Of a DNA stretch of 41,552 nt, positions 35,238-41,552 are shown in pieces (the first letter of the stretch is position 1; every line of letters starts with the position of its first letter). The notes under the pieces were generated by a model. That model saw nothing but the letters and a program-made list of their open reading frames with translations. It was not told the origin of the DNA and did not search any database. The position numbers and the translations under genes were made by a program. The DNA comes from an uncultured Prevotella sp. (GTDB taxonomy: Bacteria > Bacteroidota > Bacteroidia > Bacteroidales > Bacteroidaceae): NCBI GenBank assembly GCA_944319795.1, contig CALUFA010000020.1, forward strand, positions 1 to 41,552, read 5' to 3'.

Positions 35238-35645
35238 ATGAAGAAACTGTTAGGATTAGTGGCCGTCATCGCGGCTATGTTTGCAATCACTTCGTGCGGT
35301 GGAGGCAATTCTCCGAAGAGCGTGGCCGACAAGGCAATGGCGGCATTACAGGAGAAGAACTACGACGAGTTCGTAGAATACGTGTACATAAAGACCAAGG
35401 AGGGCGAAGACCCCGAGGCTGCCAAGAAGACTCTTTCGGGCATGTTGCAGGGCAAGGCCGACAAGGCTTATGAAAAGAAGGGCGGCTTCAAGTCATACGA
35501 AGTACTGTCTGAGACAATCGACCCGAGCGGCGACAAGGCCCTTGTAAAGGTTAAGATGGTGTTCGGCAACGGCGAAACCGAGGAAGACGATTACCCGATG
35601 GTTAAGGACGAACAGGGCAACTGGAAGCTCGACATCGGAAAGTAA
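35238..35645 (+). CDS. Small lipoprotein with DUF4878-like domain
   Basis: The ATG at 35238 gives 135 residues; the longer open frame upstream only shadows the previous gene. The signal ends in AITSC (C20), followed by a Gly/Ser-rich linker. The domain has a helix SVADKAMAALQEKNYDEFVEYV and a beta part ending in DEQGNWKLDIGK, the pattern of the DUF4878/NTF2-like lipoproteins common in Bacteroidales. No catalytic residues are apparent. It probably shares a transcript with the YiiX-like gene and ends at the terminator at 35690. Confidence 0.75.
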   Translation: MKKLLGLVAVIAAMFAITSCGGGNSPKSVADKAMAALQEKNYDEFVEYVYIKTKEGEDPEAAKKTLSGMLQGKADKAYEKKGGFKSYEVLSETIDPSGDKALVKVKMVFGNGETEEDDYPMVKDEQGNWKLDIGK

Positions 35646-35689
35646 CCATCCATTTTACCGCCGCATTAACGGCGGAACAGCGCTGTCTT

Positions 35690-35734
35690 ACGGGCGGACA
35701 TGCCGGCATTGCGCCGTGATGTCCGCCCGTTTTT
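35690..35734 (+). terminator. Intrinsic terminator after the DUF4878-like gene
   Basis: ACGGGCGGACAT (35690-35701) pairs perfectly with ATGTCCGCCCGT (35719-35730), followed by T residues. Confidence 0.88.
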
Positions 35735-35739
35735 CGTTA

Positions 35740-35884
35740 ATGAATACCCGTAATGTTCTTAATAATTTCATCCTCGTCTAAGCGGTCGGCAGGTAATTGT
35801 CATTCCGGGCGTAGACCCGGAATGACAATTACCTGCCGACCGCTTAGACGAGGATGAAATTATTAAGCTGGTTGCAGGCGTTTA
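35740..35884. repeat. F2 long inverted repeat, copy 3 (short form)
   Basis: The arms 35758-35809 and 35816-35867 are perfectly complementary over 52 bp with a loop of only 6 nt. Only one mini-palindrome CATTCCGGG-CGTAGA-CCCGGAATG is kept, and it forms the tip. The ends match other copies (TGAATACCCG on the left, GGTTGCAGGCGTTTA on the right). No gene is seen in the 579-bp gap 35646-36224. Confidence 0.88.
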
Positions 35885-36027
35885 TTTTTTATTATACGGC
35901 ATCTAATAATTCGGCATGCGGTGTAAAACAGTAACCTCTATTGCCGGTTGTGCTTACACAAACAGACGCTGATGTTGCGCTGCCGAACGGATGATAATAA
36001 AACCAACGGCATTTGCTTACAATCTAA

Positions 36028-36108
36028 TATGCCGTCTTTTACAGTCCGAAAGACGGCATATTACGGCGCAAAAGGATGCCTTTTACAGCCAGGAAGGATG
36101 CCTTTTAT
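36028..36108. repeat. F1 repeat locus f
   Basis: A 12-bp hairpin TATGCCGTCTTT (36028-36039) with AAAGACGGCATA (36049-36060) is followed by two parallel modules GGATGCCTTTT that do not pair with each other. It precedes the TonB receptor gene by about 120 bp. Confidence 0.75.
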
Positions 36109-36224
36109 GAAATTGCTGACAACCTATGACGGCATAAAACGTTAAAATCTTATAAAACAACGGCCCCTGCCGTACCCGAAAAAGGTTTTCGTGTGTATTA
36201 TGAATAAACAAAGGAGGAAAAGCT

Positions 36225-38804
36225 ATGAACATGAGAACACACACGTTGAGACTGACCGCCATGCTGCTATTCATGGCGCTATGCGTCGCCGCAGGCGCGG
36301 CTACGGACAAAGGCAAAGGTATGGTAAGCCTTACGCTCACGGACGAGCCGCTGCCGTCGGCTTTGAAGAAAATCGAGCGCCAGGGCGGCAAGAGCATCCT
36401 GTTCACCTACGGCGAAACCGAGCGTTACCGCGTAACGGCCGCCATACGGGGCAAGACGCAGGCCGAGGCGATAGCCGCCGTGCTCGACGGCAAGCCGTTC
36501 TCGTTCGTCGAGAGGGACATTTACTTCGTCGTGCAGTACAACGCCGACAAGGCAAGGACGGTAAGGGTGACGGGCCGTGTTACCGACGCTAAGGGCAGTC
36601 CGTTGGCCTTCGCCACGGTGATGCTGCTCACCAAGGCCGGCAACAGGTACGTAACCGGCTGCGCCACGGCCGACGACGGCACGTTCGTCCTACCCGCCAT
36701 GCCACAGGAACCGTGCCTGCTCAAGGTGTCGTTCGTCGGTTACGAGACTGCCACCGTTGACTGCCGCCGCGACAACCGCGTCACCCTCAAGGCCGACTCG
36801 CGCCTGCTGAAAGAGGTGGTGGTCGACAACAAGAGGCCCATGATTGAGCGACGGGGCGGCAACATACTGGCCAACGTGGCCGGTTCGCCCCTCGCCTTGA
36901 TGGGCACCGCCGACGAGATGATAAGCCATCTGCCGTTCGTCAGCGGCGGCGGAGGCTCGTTCAACGTCATAGGGCGCGGCTCGGCGCTCATCCTTATCAA
37001 CGGTAAGACGGTGCGCGACGCCGGCGAACTGCAGCGGCTCCAGGCCGACGAGATACTATCGGCCGAAATAGTGATGAACCCCGGGGCGCGCTACGCCTCC
37101 ACCGTAGGCGCCGTCATACGCATTAAGACCATACGGCAGCGCGGACAGGGGCTTAGCGGCAGCCTATACGCCAACGCCGGGCAGGGCCGTTGCGGATACG
37201 CCAACGAGGGCGTAGCGCTGAACTACCGCGTCGGCGGACTCGACGTTTTCGCTCGCGCCCACTTCAACGAGGAAAAGACTTACGTCACGAGCACTACCAA
37301 CACAACCCTGTGGTCGGAGTCGGTATGGCGGACAGTGATGAGCAATACGACGAGGAAAAAGAGCGCGCATTTCAACGGCGACATAGGCTTCAACTACGAA
37401 ATTGACGACCGCCAGTCGTTCGGCATGCGCTACGCTCCTTCACGCAACATTGCCCCTTTTGAGACAACGGGCAAGGGAACGACCGAGGTTTACCGCGACG
37501 ACGGGCTGATAGAACGCTCCGCAACGGTGTCTACTGTGAATTATCACCCACGGTGGAACCACTCGCTCAACGCCTACTATACGGCCACTTTCGGTAAATG
37601 GGGCATCGACTTCAATGCCGATTATTACAAGTCGAGCAGCCGTACAAGCCGCCAAACGGCCTACGACGGGGCGGTAGACGCCGAGTCGGGCAACAAGGTT
37701 GACAACGACCTGTACGCTGCGCGGTTGGTAATATCGAGGGATTTTGAGAACACCTCGTTCGCCGTAGGCACCGAAGAGACCTTCACCGACCGCCGCGACC
37801 GTTTCGTGCAGAGCGGCTTTTCGGCAGACGCCGACGACCACTTGCAGCAGGCTTACTACTCGGCCTTCGCCGACTTCACCGCCAAGTTCGGCAAGTTCAA
37901 CGTCAGGGCGGGCCTGCGCTACGAGCACCAGCGCACGCGGTATTACGAGGCCGGAGAGTTCAAGGGCGGCCAAAGCCCCGTCTACAACGACCTTATGCCG
38001 TCGGCGTCGGTAGATTATCAGAACGGCCCTTTCAGCCTGTCGTTGGCTTACAGGATGACGAAATACAGCCCGTCTTACGACATGCTGTCGAGCGCTACCA
38101 ACTACGTGAACAAATACCATTACCATAGGGGCGACCCGCATCTCGTCCCGCAGAAACACCACAGCGTCACCCTTAACGGCGGATGGAAGTGGATTAACTT
38201 CAACCTTTGGTACGAATACGTGCTCGACATGTACACATCGTACTTCAAGCCGTATGACGAAGAGGCGCATCCGGGCGTGATGCTTGCGACAATGGCCAGC
38301 ATACCTTACACCAATGTTTATGGAGGAGCAGTGTCGCTTATGCCACAGATAGGCCCGTGGATGCCCAATTTGCAGGCCTCGATCAGCTGGTATGACACCG
38401 ACGCGTCGTGCCTCGGCATAACGAAACACTGGAACGAGCCGCAGATAGGCGTAAGCCTCGACAACAACTTCATGTTCAACCACGGATGGTTCGTCAACCT
38501 AACAGGCTATTACCGCTTTCATAGCAAGCAGAGTTACGGCATAAACAAGCCTTACGGAGTGGTGAACTTGCGCATAGTGAAATCGTTCCTTAAGGACCAG
38601 TCGCTTAAGGTTGCGCTCGGCGTGAAAGACGTTTTCCATACTAATGATTACAGGTTCATCGTTTACGGCGATAGGACTTATTATGACCTTAACAGTTACA
38701 ACGACAGCCAACGGATAACCCTGAGCGTGAACTACACGTTCAACGCCACCAAGAGCAAATACCGCGGAAAAGGCGCCGGACAGGCCGAAAAACAGCGCCT
38801 GTGA
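36225..38804 (+). CDS. STN-domain TonB-dependent receptor (outer-membrane beta-barrel family)
   Basis: The 859-residue protein has a signal peptide (to about residue 26), an STN signalling domain (about 32-110: VSLTLTDEPLPSALKKI), a carboxypeptidase-regulatory-like domain (about 113-195), a plug (about 200-290, with IGRGSALILINGKTV) and a barrel. An STN domain contacts FecR-type anti-sigma factors, and exactly such genes follow. An unusual strong Shine-Dalgarno, AAAGGAGG (36210-36217), lies 7 bp before the start; this is rare in Bacteroidetes. The ligand is unknown and there is no SusD partner. The barrel ends without the usual terminal Phe (the last residues are GQAEKQRL), which may be a tail beyond the last strand. 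Confidence 0.85.
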   Translation: MNMRTHTLRLTAMLLFMALCVAAGAATDKGKGMVSLTLTDEPLPSALKKIERQGGKSILFTYGETERYRVTAAIRGKTQAEAIAAVLDGKPFSFVERDIYFVVQYNADKARTVRVTGRVTDAKGSPLAFATVMLLTKAGNRYVTGCATADDGTFVLPAMPQEPCLLKVSFVGYETATVDCRRDNRVTLKADSRLLKEVVVDNKRPMIERRGGNILANVAGSPLALMGTADEMISHLPFVSGGGGSFNVIGRGSALILINGKTVRDAGELQRLQADEILSAEIVMNPGARYASTVGAVIRIKTIRQRGQGLSGSLYANAGQGRCGYANEGVALNYRVGGLDVFARAHFNEEKTYVTSTTNTTLWSESVWRTVMSNTTRKKSAHFNGDIGFNYEIDDRQSFGMRYAPSRNIAPFETTGKGTTEVYRDDGLIERSATVSTVNYHPRWNHSLNAYYTATFGKWGIDFNADYYKSSSRTSRQTAYDGAVDAESGNKVDNDLYAARLVISRDFENTSFAVGTEETFTDRRDRFVQSGFSADADDHLQQAYYSAFADFTAKFGKFNVRAGLRYEHQRTRYYEAGEFKGGQSPVYNDLMPSASVDYQNGPFSLSLAYRMTKYSPSYDMLSSATNYVNKYHYHRGDPHLVPQKHHSVTLNGGWKWINFNLWYEYVLDMYTSYFKPYDEEAHPGVMLATMASIPYTNVYGGAVSLMPQIGPWMPNLQASISWYDTDASCLGITKHWNEPQIGVSLDNNFMFNHGWFVNLTGYYRFHSKQSYGINKPYGVVNLRIVKSFLKDQSLKVALGVKDVFHTNDYRFIVYGDRTYYDLNSYNDSQRITLSVNYTFNATKSKYRGKGAGQAEKQRL

Positions 38805-38886
38805 TGCAACGGTTTGGCCGATAAAGGCTAACTTTGCAGGCTGTAAGGGCGAAGCCGCACGCCGGCGGAGCCGAAATTTTAGGAAA

Positions 38887-39396
38887 ATGACATTTAACGA
38901 AACGGAAACAGAACAATTCAGGCAGATGTTCACTATGTATTATCCGCGCTTGGTGCGCATGGCCGTGCAGATGACGGGCGACCGCGACGAGGCCCGCGAC
39001 ATAGTGGCCGACGTTATGGAGACGGTCTGGCGCAAGCGCAAGGGCATCGACCGCGACGGCCAAGGGGCGTGGCTCTTCGCCTGCGTGCGCAACGCCTGCA
39101 TCAACAACATAAAGAGGGCGAAGGGGCGCAACGTAAGTCTCGACCGGTTGGCGGCCGTAGCCGACAACGCCGGCGACGGCCCGGGCGAGGGGCACGAGCA
39201 GCTGCTGCAAAGGGTGGAGGCCGTAGCCGGGGAGATAACCGAGCCTACGAGGAGCATCGTAAGGATGTGTTACTACGAGCACAACACATACAGGCAGGCG
39301 GCCGAACGCCTCGGCATAAGCCCCGAAACGGTGAAAAAGCACATACAGAAGGCACTGCGCCTGCTGAGGGAACGAGTAAGGAGAGAGGAGGAATGA
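38887..39396 (+). CDS. ECF-type RNA polymerase sigma factor
   Basis: The 169-residue protein has sigma region 2 (about 12-85: YYPRLVRMAVQMTGDRDEARDIVADV) and region 4 (about 115-165: TYRQAAERLGISPETVKKHIQKAL). There are no regions 1 or 3, as in ECF factors. It starts 82 bp after the TonB receptor; TAACTTTG (38829-38836) in the gap could be a -7 box. Its stop codon overlaps the FecR start area (ATGA), so sigma and anti-sigma are translated together. It probably directs transcription of the receptor or of distant targets when the receptor binds its ligand. Confidence 0.92.
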   Translation: MTFNETETEQFRQMFTMYYPRLVRMAVQMTGDRDEARDIVADVMETVWRKRKGIDRDGQGAWLFACVRNACINNIKRAKGRNVSLDRLAAVADNAGDGPGEGHEQLLQRVEAVAGEITEPTRSIVRMCYYEHNTYRQAAERLGISPETVKKHIQKALRLLRERVRREEE

Positions 39397-39398
39397 CG

Positions 39399-40358
39399 AT
39401 GGACGACAAGACGAAATATGACAATACCGACTTTACTAACGACGACTTTAAGTTGCTGTACACGCTCGGCGAGGCTCTCGGCGACATGCCGGCGGCCGAC
39501 GAGACGCAAGCAGCATGGGAGCGGTTTGAGGCCCTTCGGCGCGCCGAAGGGCGCAAGCGGCGCCGGCTGAGGCTGATGATAGCCGCGGCGGTTGCCGCCG
39601 CGGCCGTTGTGGCGGCGGTGGTGTTCATGCCCTGGGGCGGACTCTCGGGTGTGCCCGACGACGGCGGAGCGTACACGGCGGCCAAGCTGCCGCAGGGCGT
39701 AACGCGCTCTACCAAGGGCGGAACCACTACCGTGGCCACTCCGCCTGCCGCCACGACGGAGGTCATGTTGCCCGACGGAACGACCGTGTTGCTCGCCGCC
39801 GGCTCAAAGATTGAATACCCCGAGAGCTTCGACGGTGCGCCGACGCGCGAAGTGAAACTGGGCGGAATGGCACGCTTCAACGTGAAACCCGACAAAAGCA
39901 AGCCGTTCATCGTACAAGCCGAAGGGCTTACGACCAAGGTGCTCGGCACCGTGTTCGACGTAAGGAGCTATCCCGGCACGAGCCCCACGGTGACCCTTTA
40001 CAGCGGACGGGTAAGCGTTGAGGCCGACGGGGGCAGGCGTCCGGCCATACTGAAGCCCGGCCAGCAGGCCGTGTTCGGCGGCAAACGGGGCATAACCGTG
40101 GCAAGTGCCGACGTGAGGGCTGCCGACGGATGGACGCACGGCGTGTTCATATTCGACGACACGAGGCTGCAAGACGTGGTGAACGAGATAGGCTCGTGGT
40201 ATAACAAGAGCGTAGTGTTCCGCTCGCGCGAGCACGTCGACACGCGCGTACACTTCTCGCTTCCGCGCACCATCCCGATAGAAGACGTGCTGCGCGCGCT
40301 AAGGGACATGGGCATAACGCGCCTGCGGTATGACGGCGAAAAGATAGAAGTGATGTAA
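39399..40358 (+). CDS. FecR-type anti-sigma factor
   Basis: From ATG 39399 the protein has 319 residues. A GAGGAGG (39385-39391) lies 7 nt before it but only 1 nt before the ATG at 39393, which overlaps the sigma stop codon; the later start is preferred. A cytoplasmic segment (about 1-60) is followed by one membrane helix (about 60-85, Ala/Val-rich). The periplasmic FecR domain has VMLPDGTTVLLAAGSKIEYP and DUF4974-like C-terminal VFIFDDTRLQDVVNEIGSWY. It would pass the signal from the receptor's STN domain to the sigma factor. Confidence 0.9.
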   Translation: MDDKTKYDNTDFTNDDFKLLYTLGEALGDMPAADETQAAWERFEALRRAEGRKRRRLRLMIAAAVAAAAVVAAVVFMPWGGLSGVPDDGGAYTAAKLPQGVTRSTKGGTTTVATPPAATTEVMLPDGTTVLLAAGSKIEYPESFDGAPTREVKLGGMARFNVKPDKSKPFIVQAEGLTTKVLGTVFDVRSYPGTSPTVTLYSGRVSVEADGGRRPAILKPGQQAVFGGKRGITVASADVRAADGWTHGVFIFDDTRLQDVVNEIGSWYNKSVVFRSREHVDTRVHFSLPRTIPIEDVLRALRDMGITRLRYDGEKIEVM

Positions 40359-40423
40359 GCACTATCTGCCATTTCGGCAACAGGGTAATGGCTCTCTCAT
40401 AATAAATTGATATACAATGCTTT

Positions 40424-40506
40424 ACGAAAGGCCGCCTTTTACAAGCTAAAAGACGGCCTTTTACATGCTAAAAGGTTACCTTTTGCAAGTCAAAAGGTAA
40501 CCTTTT
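40424..40506. terminator. F1 repeat locus g, double hairpin between FecR and AraC genes
   Basis: Two hairpins lie in tandem: AAAGGCCGCCTTTTA with TAAAAGACGGCCTTT (one mismatch), and AAAAGGTTACCTTTT (40470-40484) with AAAAGGTAACCTTTT (40492-40506), 15 bp around a 7-nt loop. The genes converge on it, so a bidirectional terminator is likely. Confidence 0.78.
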
Positions 40507-40580
40507 GGAAAACAATACGTATCCACTCGTTGCGGCAAAGGGCGTAAAAGGCGTTGGTGAAGGCTGCGCAGCGAAAGGCG

Positions 40581-41390
40581 TTACCGCCCGTCCTTCCTGT
40601 ATTCCGACGGCGACTTGCCCAACCGTTTCTGTACGTAACGGCTGAAATAAGACAGCGACGAGAAGCCGAAACGCTCGGCTACGGCGGCTAACGGCACGTC
40701 CTTGCGGATGAGCAGGCGCGTTACGGCGTTGAGCGTAAAGCGGTCTATCCAATACGAAGCCGGCCTTCCGCACGCCTTGCGGCACACCTCGGAGAGGTAA
40801 TGCGGCGTGACGCAAAGCTCCGAGGCGTAATAGTCGAGGTCGCGACGGGCTACAAAGTCGCCGCGGTAGAGCATCCCTATGAAACGGCGGAGTAGCGAGG
40901 CCGAGCGTTCGGACACCTTTTTTATGTCGTTTCCACGCGCGTGGATGTCGTAAAGGTCGAGTATATGCACGGTGAGAAGGCTGCTTATCATATCCTCGAA
41001 AAACATGTGCCCCTTATCATTAAGGCGCGAGCGCAGGAGAGTCATGCCTTCAAGGCATGTACGGAAGTCATGCCCCGAGAGCCTCATCACCGGATTCTGC
41101 AACAGCGACAGGTGGCCGATGACACCGTAATTGCTGCGTATCGCCATCGATGTAACGTAGTTTTCAGACAGGCTCATGGCTACGGCTGCGAAGTCGGCCG
41201 AGCCTGAAAATCCCGACGCAAGCAGGGCGTTGGGCACTATCACGTAGTCGGCCGGCGCGATGTTGTAGCGCACGTCTTGGAACACGAAGCTCATGCTGCC
41301 GGCCGTGCAAAGTACGTGCAGTACGCGCCCGGCCTGACGCCACATCCCGTAATCATATAAGTTGTCGATAAATAAGATGTTGTCTTCCAT
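40581..41390 (-). CDS. AraC-family transcriptional regulator
   Basis: The 269-residue protein has an N-terminal sensing domain without clear motifs (a cupin-like beta region, about 1-130) and a C-terminal double helix-turn-helix (about 175-265). The second signature is VAERFGFSSLSYFSRYVQKRLGKSPSEYR; the first helix-turn-helix is around DLDYYASELCVTPHYLSEVCRKACG. It is oriented towards the sigma/FecR genes. Its upstream region beyond 41406 is taken up by an F2 element, so its promoter must be within or next to that element. Targets are unknown. Confidence 0.9.
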   Translation of the reverse strand: MEDNILFIDNLYDYGMWRQAGRVLHVLCTAGSMSFVFQDVRYNIAPADYVIVPNALLASGFSGSADFAAVAMSLSENYVTSMAIRSNYGVIGHLSLLQNPVMRLSGHDFRTCLEGMTLLRSRLNDKGHMFFEDMISSLLTVHILDLYDIHARGNDIKKVSERSASLLRRFIGMLYRGDFVARRDLDYYASELCVTPHYLSEVCRKACGRPASYWIDRFTLNAVTRLLIRKDVPLAAVAERFGFSSLSYFSRYVQKRLGKSPSEYRKDGR

Positions 41391-41405
41391 ACCGATAAGG
41401 TTTTA

Positions 41406-41552
41406 TGAATGTCTGCAATCAGTAAAATGATTTCACCCTCTTCTAAGCAGTCGGCAGCATACCGTCATTCCGGGCAGGGACCCGGAATCCAGTGTGCGTC
41501 TTCATTCTTATACAAAGAAGATGTTTTCTGGATTCCGGGTCCCTGCCCGGAA
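41406..41552. repeat. F2 long inverted repeat, copy 4 (cut by window end)
   Basis: It starts with ATGAATGTCTGCAATCAG and continues with TTCTAAGCAGTCGGCAGCAT and CCGTCATTCCGGGCAGGGAC. The second arm (GATTCCGGGTCCCTGCCCGG) is reached just before the sequence ends, so the right third is missing. The variable GCAGGGAC/GTCCCTGC segment is complementary between arms. Confidence 0.88.

Noticed and set aside
36191-36592. Leader peptide or small gene starting before the TonB receptor
   Set aside because: The frame runs out of phase through the receptor gene with a strongly Arg-rich shadow composition; the Shine-Dalgarno fits the receptor start.

Overview
The window looks like chromosomal DNA of a GC-rich member of the Bacteroidales, most likely Prevotellaceae. 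The evidence is a starch-utilisation (Sus-type) SusC/SusD locus, TonB receptors with ECF sigma/FecR partners, lipoprotein signal peptides ending in Cys, and promoters of the Bacteroidetes type (TTG about 19-21 bp before TAnnTTTG). No transposase, integrase, phage gene or CRISPR array is visible.

Layout: (1) 1-2.6 kb: tRNA-Leu(CAA), manC, a HIT protein and greA. (2) 2.8-11.1 kb, minus strand: a seven-gene run that looks like one envelope-glycan locus: phosphoethanolamine transferase-like protein, two acyltransferase-3 proteins, UbiA-type prenyltransferase, HAD phosphatase, a GT-C-like membrane protein and a GT2 glycosyltransferase. It is driven from one good promoter at 11.1 kb. (3) 11.8-14.2 kb: a secreted GH2 glycosidase. 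(4) 14.3-34.4 kb: a malto-oligosaccharide/starch locus: MFS sugar transporter and LacI regulator on the minus strand, then susC, susD, susE, a PAP2 phosphatase, malQ (GH77), susB (GH97), type I pullulanase and susA (GH13) on the plus strand. SusCDE would capture and import glucan, the periplasmic GH13/GH97 enzymes would cut it, the MFS carrier would take up the products and cytoplasmic MalQ would process them. No surface amylase of the SusG type is present here. (5) 34.6-35.6 kb: two small lipoproteins (YiiX-like hydrolase, DUF4878-like). (6) 36.2-41.4 kb: an STN-domain TonB receptor with ECF sigma and FecR anti-sigma, then a convergent AraC-type regulator.

The most unusual feature lies between the genes. 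Most larger gaps hold a palindromic element, and these fall into several families: (F1) paired AAAAGG-NNN-CCTTTT modules forming 14-15 bp hairpins, mostly with 7-nt loops, at seven loci; (F2) a long inverted repeat built around CATTCCGGG at four loci, with arms up to 53 bp perfect; (F4) an octamer-rich palindrome that occurs once between genes and once inside the phosphoethanolamine transferase gene, where it is translated; and F3, F5-F9 described below. The copy inside the gene carries 12 tandem 8-bp units, so a one-unit change would shift the reading frame, which would make the gene a candidate phase-variable locus. A second notable signal is a LacI-type operator (TGYAAMCGTTTGC) placed 62 bp upstream of the -7 box of both susC and malQ, which suggests activation rather than repression.
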